A stretch of 21,779 nt of DNA from Microcaldota archaeon (lineage in GTDB: Archaea > Micrarchaeota > Micrarchaeia > Micrarchaeales > Micrarchaeaceae): positions 1 through 21,779 of the forward strand of contig JAJYVI010000006.1 of assembly GCA_021792115.1 (NCBI GenBank), in the 5' to 3' direction. Both the position numbers and the translations under genes were made by a program. The notes beneath the pieces are model-generated. The model was not told the origin of the DNA and ran no database searches. It saw only the letters and a list, made by a program, of their open reading frames with translations. Below, piece by piece: positions 15,367 to 21,779 of this stretch (positions are counted from its first letter, which is position 1; the number at the start of each line of letters is the position of its first letter).

Positions 15367-16476
15367 TTAATATCTTTTTCTAAGCAGAATATTATTTATA
15401 GTGCTAAGCCAGCTGTCCATATCTCCGTATTTCGATAGCAGGCTGTCTACACCAATGCTATTTGCGACCCAAATCAGAAACCTAAATTGCTTGCTTGTAA
15501 GCACTGAGTAAAAATTGTGAACTATTTCGTGCACTTTGAGATCATTTGCATACCTTCTTCTCCAGTGTTTTTCATATTCCTGTAAAGGCATATTGCAAGT
15601 TATGTTTTTATAGACAATATCTGCCGCAGTCTTTGCGCAGAGGGATCCGAAAATTATTCCACCGCCTGTCGTGGCCTTTACCTGCCCAGCAGCATCGCCG
15701 ATGAGCAGTACGTTTTCATTACATGTCCTCTTTCTTATGCTTATAGGTATGATGCTTGCATGTTCATATTCTAATTTTGCACCATTCAGCATTTCTTTAA
15801 TTATCTGCGTCTCAACAAATTTCTTGAATGCCTGTCTGCTGTTTATTTTTCCGCTGCTCTCTATACCTACCCCTATTTCAATACTTGACCTAGAATGAGG
15901 CGCAGCCCATCCAAAGAATCCTGGCGTGACATTGTTATCAAAAAATAGATGCACATAATGCGCATTTTTTATCTTAGCTTTAGAGTAGACTGCCTTGTAT
16001 GTCAAGACATATTTTTCTATTTTTGGAAATCCAAATGTGGATGCCACAGTAGAAACTGCGCCATCAGCGCCTATTATTATATTATTATTGTCATTACTAA
16101 GTTCCAGAAGTTCTGCACGGGAAATCCTTTTCATAAACTTAAATTTTGCGCAGTTTCCTGCCTTTAACTCATTGTACATACTCTGTGCAAGTTTTTTTCT
16201 GTCTATTATATATGCCACTGTGTGGTTCTTCTTAAACATAATTTCTCTGCCTCCTGCATGTACTACCCCACCTATTAAATTATTTTCAATACTCTCCTTA
16301 TATTTAATGCCAGATTTTTCCAGACCTTTTTTTGAGAGTATGCCAGAAGCTCTTTCTGCATTTTCAGATGCATTCTCTCTAGAATCATAAATTTCGCATG
16401 GTATTCCATGTCTACACAGCTGACTTGCGAAGGACATGCCTGCAATTCCTGCACCAACAACAATGACTCTTTTCAA
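15367..16476 (-). CDS. Geranylgeranyl reductase (GGR)-family flavoprotein
   Basis: 369 residues. Features in order are the FAD Rossmann loop VVGAGIAGM (6-14), an acidic strand end (IYDSR), IIGADGAVSTVA (134-145) and LIGDAAGQVKATTGGGI (258-274), the second FAD contact. GDAAG followed by a TTGGGI-type loop is characteristic of the GGR family, whose archaeal members saturate the isoprenoid chains of membrane lipids; a role in lipid hydrogenation at the membrane is likely but other GGR-like oxidoreductases exist. It is slightly shorter than typical archaeal GGRs (about 390-400). The start is TTG 16476, with GGTG upstream (16482-16485) and no ATG alternative nearby. Divergent from the TBP gene; the 76 bases between must hold both promoters. 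Confidence 0.82.
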   Translation of the reverse strand: MKRVIVVGAGIAGMSFASQLCRHGIPCEIYDSRENASENAERASGILSKKGLEKSGIKYKESIENNLIGGVVHAGGREIMFKKNHTVAYIIDRKKLAQSMYNELKAGNCAKFKFMKRISRAELLELSNDNNNIIIGADGAVSTVASTFGFPKIEKYVLTYKAVYSKAKIKNAHYVHLFFDNNVTPGFFGWAAPHSRSSIEIGVGIESSGKINSRQAFKKFVETQIIKEMLNGAKLEYEHASIIPISIRKRTCNENVLLIGDAAGQVKATTGGGIIFGSLCAKTAADIVYKNITCNMPLQEYEKHWRRRYANDLKVHEIVHNFYSVLTSKQFRFLIWVANSIGVDSLLSKYGDMDSWLSTINNILLRKRY

Positions 16477-16552
16477 ATTTACACCATAAATAATAAAAAT
16501 GAATATTTAAATTCTTTTATTGTATTAGTTATTTTAACTTTTAGGTGTATTC

Positions 16553-16855
16553 ATGCCAAAACCAAGCAAAAAGCTTACAATGCCTGTTATTAAAATACAA
16601 AATCTTGTTGTCAGTGCAGATCTGCACGCAACAATAGACCTTTATGCTTTGTCAGATAATGTAAAGGCGGTGGACTACGAGCCTGAGCAGTTTCCAGGTG
16701 CTATCTTTAGAATACAGGACCCAAAGTCAGTGCTTATAATCTTCAAAAACGGAAAAATGATATGTACTGGAGCAAAGACAGAGCCTGAAATCAAGAGAGT
16801 ACTTGATTATGTCTCAAAAATTCTCTCAAGATATGTGATAAAGTCAAATGATTAA
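16553..16855 (+). CDS. Single-repeat TATA-binding protein
   Basis: Only 100 residues, holding one TBP repeat (about 12-92) where archaeal TBP normally has two in about 180-200. The repeat is well conserved: IQNLVVSADL, YEPEQFPGAIFRIQDPK, IIFKNGKMICTGAK. Both Phe residues that wedge into TATA DNA are present (Phe47 and Phe64, 17 apart as in classical TBP). There is no second repeat after the stop in any frame I checked, so it is not a simple frameshift. It could act as a homodimer equivalent to a full TBP, or be an accessory to a full-length TBP elsewhere. ATG 16553 is preceded by AGGTG with eight to nine bases spacing. Confidence 0.88.
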   Translation: MPKPSKKLTMPVIKIQNLVVSADLHATIDLYALSDNVKAVDYEPEQFPGAIFRIQDPKSVLIIFKNGKMICTGAKTEPEIKRVLDYVSKILSRYVIKSND

Positions 16856-16960
16856 CGCCTGCTGTGCAATTGGGTGGGGAACTTAAATAGGTTAATTATA
16901 GAAACGCTAATTAGATAGATACTTAGGATATTTAGTGGTGTTCATCCAGCGACTACAATG

Positions 16961-16969
16961 TATATAAAG
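16961..16969 (+). promoter_or_regulatory. TATA box of the radical SAM gene
   Basis: TATATAAAG lies 38 bases before ATG 17007. Transcription would begin near 16990, downstream of the alternative TTG at 16971, so the ATG is the usable start. Confidence 0.5.
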
Positions 16970-17006
16970 TTTGGTTGTTAATCAAAATTTACTATTAGAT
17001 GATTTA

Positions 17007-18578
17007 ATGGCGAATAAGATTGTTCTAACAGCAGATAGAAGCATAATGAGCGAATATAGAGGTATTCCTCTTGGAGATTTTTTCTCATGCGCGCCAAAAG
17101 AGATTGTTCCAAAGCAATTATTTATGTTCTTTGCAAAAAAAATGCCTGTGTATGAAAATGGGATCGCGATAAGAGCTCCGTATGGGCTCAGGAAATTTGA
17201 GGCATCTATAAATGACTGGAGTCAGGGCGAGATAGTAACTGTTGATCCTTCTTATATACAAAATTTTATTACTAAAGATACAGAGATAGTAGGAGTAAAT
17301 ACCATGGACCCTTTGGCATTAGGTCCTGTAAGCATGATGTTTACATTAGGCGGAAAAACAACATCTTACTCAAAATACTTGTTCATGGATCTTATCAGGC
17401 AGTTGGGTAATATAAGGCGCCAGAACAACTACAAGTTCAAATTACTAGTCGGCGGACCAGGCGCATGGCAGTTTGAGACAAGGAAAGAAATGTTTGAGAC
17501 AGAGCCGTATTCAAATATAGATAATGTTATAATAGGAGAATACGATGGAATTGCAGATAGGTTCTTGCATCAGATACAGGATGGCTCCCTTCCAAGGCTT
17601 TACAGAAACAGGGAGTTTCCTACAATCGAGCAGATACCTCAGATACGCGGAGGATCACTCAATGGTCTTGTAGAGATAATGAGGGGATGCGGCAGGAACT
17701 GCGAATTTTGCGAGCCGAATCTAAGGAGGGCAAGGTACCAGTCTATAGAGTTCATAAAAAAGGAGATTGAAGTCAATATACGCTCGGGCTTCAACAAGGT
17801 CTGGGCGCAGAGCGAGGATTTTTGGCTGTATAAATTAGAGGATCACAGAAACTTTGTACCGAACAATGATGCTCTTATTGAACTATTTTCAGAGATGTCC
17901 AAGGTGAAAGGAATCAAGGATATACATCCAACCCACGGGTCGATTGCGCCAGCCGCATATGATCCAGAGCTTATAAGAAAGCTTTCCGAGATAATGCATG
18001 GTGGCAAGGACTACTGGATAGGCGTGCAGCCAGGCCTTGAGACAGGGTCTGCGAAGCTGCTGAAAGCGATAATGCCTTTCAAGGCAAAGCCATTCAGCGC
18101 TGACGAGTGGCAGGATGTAGTAGTAAACGGCACTATAAATTACAACAAAAACTACTGGTTTCCTGCGTACACGCTTATTTTAGGAATACCTGGGGAGACT
18201 GATGATGACCTTAAGGATACAATAAGGCTTCTATACAGGCTTGAGCATGAAGTGCCTGCGAAAATAGGCAAGCACATGGCGCATTATGTAACAGTACCCC
18301 TAAGCTTCATACCTGCTGGGATCATGCGAGGCGACTCATTCTTCGACATAGACAAGGAGATAACTGAGCTAAGGTTCCTAGTGTTGTATATGTCATGGAA
18401 GCACATAGTATACGAGCTTACGCACAGCCCTCCAGGTGTTGTCAAAAACATCCCTACAAGGTTTCTGCTTTCAACCTCAGCACTGCCTGCTTTTTCATTA
18501 ATGCTTTCATGGCTAAAGAGATGGGCGTCGAAAAAGGGCTATGACGTGAATAAAATTGAAAGAATAGCCAAGCAGTAG
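17007..18578 (+). CDS. Radical SAM protein, possibly with B12-binding-like N-terminal domain
   Basis: 523 residues from ATG 17007. The radical SAM cluster motif CGRNCEFC (Cys228, Cys232, Cys235; C-x3-C-x2-C) binds a 4Fe-4S cluster and is followed by the typical barrel features, such as GVQPGLETGSAKLLKAI and LILGIPGETDDD. Before it, IVGVNTMDPLALGP and KLLVGGPGAWQFE (about 94-156) followed by NVIIGEYDGIADRFL resemble the Rossmann-like cobalamin-binding domain found in many radical SAM proteins, but I do not see the classical DxHxxG motif, so cobalamin binding is doubtful. The C-terminus is extended and partly hydrophobic. Substrate unknown; tRNA, lipid or cofactor modification are all possible. 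An upstream TTG (16971) is disfavoured by the TATA box position. The gene looks somewhat richer in GC than its neighbours. Confidence 0.85.
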   Translation: MANKIVLTADRSIMSEYRGIPLGDFFSCAPKEIVPKQLFMFFAKKMPVYENGIAIRAPYGLRKFEASINDWSQGEIVTVDPSYIQNFITKDTEIVGVNTMDPLALGPVSMMFTLGGKTTSYSKYLFMDLIRQLGNIRRQNNYKFKLLVGGPGAWQFETRKEMFETEPYSNIDNVIIGEYDGIADRFLHQIQDGSLPRLYRNREFPTIEQIPQIRGGSLNGLVEIMRGCGRNCEFCEPNLRRARYQSIEFIKKEIEVNIRSGFNKVWAQSEDFWLYKLEDHRNFVPNNDALIELFSEMSKVKGIKDIHPTHGSIAPAAYDPELIRKLSEIMHGGKDYWIGVQPGLETGSAKLLKAIMPFKAKPFSADEWQDVVVNGTINYNKNYWFPAYTLILGIPGETDDDLKDTIRLLYRLEHEVPAKIGKHMAHYVTVPLSFIPAGIMRGDSFFDIDKEITELRFLVLYMSWKHIVYELTHSPPGVVKNIPTRFLLSTSALPAFSLMLSWLKRWASKKGYDVNKIERIAKQ

Positions 18579-18690
18579 TTTGCGCTTACCATACTATATA
18601 TTATAGAGAGCCTAGTATTTGCATTTTTTAAGTTTAGCATGCACAATTAGTAGCGTATATAATAGGACTGTAAAAAATAATATTATCTCA

Positions 18691-18707
18691 AGAGGCATAA
18701 AGCCTCT
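18691..18707. repeat. Short perfect hairpin in the gap after the radical SAM gene
   Basis: AGAGGC-ATAAA-GCCTCT forms a 6-bp stem with a 5-base loop. It stands in the 210-base stretch between the radical SAM gene and a small minus-strand gene. It lacks a following T-run on the plus strand, so a terminator is uncertain. The rest of the gap shows nothing recognisable. Confidence 0.4.
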
Positions 18708-18788
18708 GCAGATGTCAAAGGACAAGTTAAGAAATAAATAGGATTATAAAAATAATAAAATTTAATTAATTTAATAGCAGGTTTAAAA

Positions 18789-19088
18789 TTAATTACTATT
18801 ATCTTTTTTGTCAGTATTTTGCTCCTCTATCTTTTTATAATATTTTTCTATCTCCCCTCTTACTTTTTCTTTAAATATTTTTTCGTATTCTGCTGAAGGC
18901 GCATTGCTGCTAGTGGTGGCTATGTCATTTGTTTGTGTTGAAGCATCCTTTGTCTCTATTGGCTGATTTTCTTCTTTTGTAGGTTTTTCACTAGTTTTAG
19001 ATTTTTCAGCTAGTGCTTTTTCTTTATCTTTTTCATAATTGCGTTTAATACATTCATTAAGTTCTATTATTTTATTTTTGAATCCCAT
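18789..19088 (-). CDS. Small charged protein of unknown function
   Basis: 99 residues, not recognised. The N-terminal third (FKNKIIELNECIKRNYEKDKE) and the C-terminal third (EYEKIFKEKVRGEIEKYYKK) look helical and strongly charged, joined by a disordered Ser/Thr/Glu/Pro-rich middle. No signal peptide, membrane segment or catalytic motif is visible. The start is well supported: the minus strand reads AGAGGTA (19091-19097) before the ATG at 19088. It is the last of three small minus-strand genes beside an insertion sequence, separated from the next by 166 bases. Confidence 0.6.
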   Translation of the reverse strand: MGFKNKIIELNECIKRNYEKDKEKALAEKSKTSEKPTKEENQPIETKDASTQTNDIATTSSNAPSAEYEKIFKEKVRGEIEKYYKKIEEQNTDKKDNSN

Positions 19089-19254
19089 TTTACCTCTTTT
19101 TATTTTTTTATTTATTAACTGCCATGAAATTGCGCTTCTAATGAATTTATTCGTAATAATTTCATAGCGTCAATGCAATTATTTATTTTTAAACATCATC
19201 CTCGCACTAATTAAATAGCAAATAGCTAAAAATTAGAAGAACCTTTATTTTTGC

Positions 19255-19638
19255 TTATTTTCTTACAAAAGATAAACAATCATTTCCATAAATAGTAGGC
19301 TGATTTGTGTTATTTCCTACCCTCTCTTTTATTGGATGGGCTTTCTTTAATTTTTTGATTTGGGCATTTGAAATATTTGGGTTAAGTGACAGTGCATTTG
19401 TCACTTCATTTTTTGCCTTTGTGCAAACTGTGTCATCAACATATTCTATTAACTTATCTATTACTTTTTCACTTTTTGTATACTGTGCAATAAATGATGG
19501 AACAATAAAGTCATTTGGGCTATTTCTAAGATATTTCAATAAAAGTTCATCATCAGCAGTTTTTATGATTCCTCTGCACAATCTGTTTATCTCAATGTGT
19601 CCACATTCATCGCATTTTTTGCATTTGTATTCTGTCAT
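19255..19638 (-). CDS. Cys-cluster protein with LRV/HEAT-like helical repeats
   Basis: 127 residues. The N-terminus carries four close cysteines, CKKCDECGH then LC (Cys6, Cys9, Cys12, Cys21), suited to a zinc or Fe-S site. The rest is a run of short helices, with FIVPSFIAQYTKSEKVIDKL and VTNALSLNPNISNAQIKKL resembling units of leucine-rich-repeat-variant (LRV) proteins, whose consensus has an xNPNTPxxxLxxL core; LRV proteins can also carry an N-terminal cysteine cluster. That likeness is my inference, from at most two or three repeats. AGGTGA lies just upstream of the ATG at 19638 (19643-19648), supporting a real gene. It follows the next minus-strand gene by 21 bases, suggesting an operon. 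Function unknown. Confidence 0.6.
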   Translation of the reverse strand: MTEYKCKKCDECGHIEINRLCRGIIKTADDELLLKYLRNSPNDFIVPSFIAQYTKSEKVIDKLIEYVDDTVCTKAKNEVTNALSLNPNISNAQIKKLKKAHPIKERVGNNTNQPTIYGNDCLSFVRK

Positions 19639-19659
19639 ATTTTCACCTATATCCTAATT

Positions 19660-19938
19660 CTACTTATCCCCTTTTATAAATTTTTCAATTAATTCCTCTT
19701 TATAAATTATTGATTTATCCTCATTTCTTAATGTTTTTAACAATAATAACTTCACAGTACTGCAATCCTCATTGTTTAATAACTTTCTGCAGTAACTTTT
19801 TGCACTCTTTACATCATCAAATACTTTGTCATTTTCAGACCCTCTCTCTAAACTATCTTCTAGAGTAACGCTATATAAGTTTACTGGATTATACACCTCT
19901 AATTTTTTATTAACCACGCATCCCACATATTTTTTCAA
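19660..19938 (-). CDS. Small unknown protein (first of a two- or three-gene cluster)
   Basis: 92 residues, not recognised. It begins KKYVGCVVNKKLEVYNPVNL, probably beta-rich, and ends in helices rich in Lys, Leu and Glu. Only a TTG (19938) is available as a far start, with no clear ribosome site; a GTG four codons later is an alternative. An in-frame stop lies four codons upstream. The 21-base gap to the Cys-cluster gene suggests the two are co-transcribed. It lies about 100 bases from the left end of the insertion sequence. No signal peptide or membrane segment is visible. Confidence 0.5.
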   Translation of the reverse strand: MKKYVGCVVNKKLEVYNPVNLYSVTLEDSLERGSENDKVFDDVKSAKSYCRKLLNNEDCSTVKLLLLKTLRNEDKSIIYKEELIEKFIKGDK

Positions 19939-20058
19939 TTTTTTATTTAGCTAGTTTGATTCTTTACTTTTGGTTGTTGTTTTATTTAACTTTTAGCTGT
20001 ATGGTTTTTCCCTCTTTATAACTTGTGGAAGCCGAGATATTTAAATATTTCTCTGTCC

Positions 20059-20077
20059 AGACATTGTCCAATAATTA
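20059..20077 (+). repeat. Left terminal inverted repeat of the IS
   Basis: AGACATTGTCCAATAATTA; perfect reverse complement of 21134-21152. Confidence 0.88.
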
Positions 20078-20092
20078 GTATTATCTAATTTA

Positions 20093-20142
20093 CCCAAGTT
20101 ATAAAAACTTGGGGTGCATACTGTTTTTTAACGATCAGTATG
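20093..20142. repeat. Two consecutive hairpins in the IS left end
   Basis: CCCAAGTT (20093-20100)-ATAAA-AACTTGGG (20106-20113) is an 8-bp perfect stem. It is followed three bases later by CATACTG (20117-20123) and CAGTATG (20136-20142) around a 12-base loop starting with six Ts. They lie between the left terminal repeat and the transposase, where they could block transcription entering from outside or hide the ribosome site. Confidence 0.65.
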
Positions 20143-20204
20143 AACTCTATTAATCTATTAAAAATTGGAAAATATATAATAATATATTAATAAATCTGGG
20201 TTAG

Positions 20205-21089
20205 CCTTCCTACTATCTCGACTCCGCAGTGGCAAATTACAAAAAAGATTTGCAAGAGATGAATAACCATAAAGTCGGTGCGCCATATGCTTATTCCAAT
20301 TTCCTTATTATAGCAGGATTTGCAATCAAATCATTATTCAAAATAAGATATAGAGAGACATCAGGTCTCATCGCAGATTATTCAGAAAGAATGAACTTCT
20401 GCGCTCCTAACTTCAGAACCATTCAATAGAGAATTTCAATAATGATGAAAAGTGAGATAAAGCTAATGATTTATGCTTCAGGTAAAAATGATACTGAGGT
20501 AATCATAGATTCGTTAGGAATAAAAATGCATAATGGTGGAGAATACAGGCGTATGAAATATAAAGAAAAAAGAGAGTGGCAAAAAATACATATAGTAATT
20601 GAAAGGAAAACTCATAAAATATTAAATATAATAGTAACAGGTAATGAGGTAGGAGATATCAGAGAATTTTTACCATTGCTTAAGCCAATAGAGAAGAGAA
20701 ATAGAATCAGAAAAGTAATAGCAGATGGAGCTTATGATTCAGAAAATAATTTCAGACATTGTGATGAACATGATATAAAGCCACTGATACCTGTGCATAT
20801 CAGCGCTACAGGCCATCATGGCAGACATCGAAGAAAAAGAATTATAGAACAATTAAATGTAGACCGCACACGCGGCAAAAACTTTCATAAAATACCCTCA
20901 AAAGAAAAAAGGATCAAAAGTCTAAAGATTTGGAAGAACAAAAGCGGTTATCATCAAAGATCGCTTGTTGAAAACAGTTTTTCAGTATTTAAAGGAGTAT
21001 TTGGGGAGTATACTTTCTCAAAGAGAAAAGACATAAAAGAAAAAGAACTGCTTTTGAAGGCAGTAGTTTACAACAAATTCATTGCATAA
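20205..21089 (+). pseudogene. IS5-family DDE transposase with an in-frame amber stop
   Basis: Two open stretches in the same frame, GTG 20229 to TAG 20427-20429 and onward to 21089, are halves of one transposase. The first half (KDLQEMNNHKVGAPY to NFRTIQ) is the IS5-type N-terminus; the second resumes RISIMM with no missing bases. The DDE residues are in the second half: VIIDSLGIKMHN (first Asp), IADGAYDSE (second Asp) and YHQRSLVENSFSVFK, which fits Y-(2)-R-(3)-E-(6)-K. The TAG replaces one codon of the TIQ-x-RI segment, so it is a point nonsense mutation rather than a frameshift. Family-like sequence (YYLDSAVANY) also precedes GTG 20229 up to an upstream TAG at 20202. The copy is probably inactive, unless the stop is read through. 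ATG 20442 could give a 215-residue C-terminal fragment with all catalytic residues. Confidence 0.85.
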
Positions 21090-21133
21090 GTTATAAAGTA
21101 AGAACAAGAGAGGAAACTATATGCAAATTTAAA

Positions 21134-21152
21134 TAATTATTGGACAATGTCT
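21134..21152 (+). repeat. Right terminal inverted repeat of the IS
   Basis: Perfect reverse complement of the left repeat at 20059-20077. Confidence 0.88.
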
Positions 21153-21273
21153 TCTTATAGAAACATTTAAATATGAAATTGAAAGCATTAATAGCATTAC
21201 TTTGTTATTAAATTTTATTTTTGTTAGTATCTCTATATGCTTTAATATCTCAATATAATATTATGATATAGCA

Positions 21274-21280
21274 TATAAAA
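21274..21280 (+). promoter_or_regulatory. TATA box of the chemoreceptor-like gene
   Basis: TATAAAA about 45 bases before ATG 21321, giving a predicted leader of roughly 15-20 bases. It sits outside the IS right end, so the gene keeps its own promoter. Confidence 0.4.
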
Positions 21281-21320
21281 GAGGTCAAATAAAAGATATA
21301 AAATGTAAAAAGTGAATACA

Positions 21321-21779
21321 ATGTGGTCAAAAAGCAAAAAAATAAAACTTTTACAGGAGCATTTATCCAACAACAACGACGAAGGATTAAGAGGCTTTGA
21401 GCGTTCAGACAAAAAACTTTTTGAACGTTTTGAGGGTTTTATTAAACCCATAGCTATATTTCGCAAGAACTTTTTAGAGCTTGCAAATGACCAGGTTAAA
21501 AATTTAGATGCTATTATAAAAACAAAGTCAAGTGCAAGCATTTTTAAAGACAATTTAGACGGATCTCTTCATAAAGTGGTTTCTGCAGCGACTGCAACAA
21601 ATGAATTGTCCCAGACTTCAAAGGAGATTGCTCTCAATGCAAATTCTACGCTTAAAGAATCAAACAATACGGTGCAATGCACTTCAACAGGCATTACTGC
21701 TATTAACGGAATAAAGGATAAAATAAGTGAAGCAAATGGCAGCATTAATAATGCTAATAATACAGTATCAGATTTTATA
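21321..21779 (+). CDS. Methyl-accepting chemotaxis (MCP)-like signalling protein, N-terminal part
   Basis: An open frame starts at ATG 21321 and runs 153 codons to the window edge, so the gene is right-truncated. The first 70 residues (SDKKLFERFEGFIKPIAIFR, then FLELANDQVKNLDAI) are helical and have no membrane segment. From about residue 85 the sequence is an Ala/Ser/Thr/Asn-rich heptad coiled coil: VVSAATATNELSQTSKEIAL, then GITAINGIKDKISEAN. This is the pattern of the ascending helix of an MCP signalling domain, which pairs with CheA and CheW in motile prokaryotes. The conserved hairpin tip would lie outside the window, so the assignment rests on the helix pattern. GTGA lies six bases upstream of the ATG. 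If real, it is probably a soluble cytoplasmic receptor. A minus-strand frame across the same bases is only its shadow. Confidence 0.7.
   Translation, partial: MWSKSKKIKLLQEHLSNNNDEGLRGFERSDKKLFERFEGFIKPIAIFRKNFLELANDQVKNLDAIIKTKSSASIFKDNLDGSLHKVVSAATATNELSQTSKEIALNANSTLKESNNTVQCTSTGITAINGIKDKISEANGSINNANNTVSDFI

Larger units (their letters stand above)
20059..21152 (+). mobile_element. IS5-type insertion sequence, transposase interrupted
   Basis: About 1.1 kb bounded by perfect 19-bp inverted repeats, AGACATTGTCCAATAATTA at 20059-20077 and its reverse complement at 21134-21152. A further outer block also matches (ATATTTAAAT, one variable base, TTTCT), at 20037-20052 on the left and 21159-21174 on the right at equal spacing, so the element may reach 20037-21174. 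I found no target-site duplication at either pair of ends. It encodes one DDE transposase in the same orientation. Confidence 0.85.

Noticed and set aside
15995..16390. 131-codon plus-strand ORF opposite the GGR-family gene
   Set aside because: It is antisense to clear FAD-binding motifs and has shadow-like composition.
18712..18741. Nine-codon ORF (MSKDKLRNK) after the hairpin at 18691
   Set aside because: Too short, with no ribosome site and no in-frame start upstream; listed only as part of the gap.
20427..20429. Pyrrolysine or recoding at the transposase TAG
   Set aside because: No downstream insertion element or pyl genes visible; a simple nonsense mutation is the plainer reading, with recoding kept only as a test.
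21242..21553. 103-codon minus-strand ORF near the right edge
   Set aside because: It is opposite the MCP-like frame, which has a TATA box, a GTGA site and a coherent coiled-coil sequence, and it has no recognisable protein features.

Overview
The window is AT-rich and reads as archaeal. It carries a class III signal-peptide (type IV pilin-like) surface protein, a TATA-binding protein, a translin-family protein, a geranylgeranyl-reductase-like flavoprotein of the kind that saturates archaeal lipids, a DUF929 protein and a tRNA-Lys with no encoded CCA. Several genes have TATA boxes at archaeal spacing. Start sites often carry GGTG, GGAG or GTGA motifs matching the archaeal 16S 3' end, and several starts are TTG. 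A small-genome, DPANN-type lineage (Micrarchaeota or Parvarchaeota-like) is my best inference, but no marker here fixes the taxonomy.

Layout. Positions 1-1580 hold the C-terminus of an unrecognised protein and then the lipoyl E2 acyltransferase of a 2-oxoacid dehydrogenase complex, without E1 or E3. Positions 1635-4406 encode a large secreted pilin-like protein built of two tandem DUF2341 modules. It converges on isoleucyl-tRNA synthetase (7519-4412, minus strand), which follows a Yip1-like membrane protein on the same strand. After a repeat-bearing 300-base gap come an FAD oxidoreductase and shikimate dehydrogenase (aroE), then an MFS transporter on the minus strand. The middle holds an HD phosphohydrolase, tRNA-Lys(CUU), a membrane-anchored DUF929 thioredoxin-like protein, a translin homologue and a GGR-family flavoprotein. 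Next are a single-repeat TBP and a radical SAM protein.

From about 18.6 kb the character changes. Three small unrecognised minus-strand genes, one Cys-rich with LRV/HEAT-like repeats, sit beside an IS5-type insertion sequence. Its transposase has an in-frame amber stop. After the IS a methyl-accepting chemotaxis-type coiled-coil protein begins and runs off the window.

Most unusual points: both class I signature motifs of the IleRS are altered (HIGH reads AAHH, KMSKS reads EMHRH); the TBP has one repeat instead of two; aroE appears to start at a non-canonical AUU; and an MCP-like protein is present in what looks like a reduced archaeal genome. No CRISPR array, rRNA or recognisable defence system was seen.
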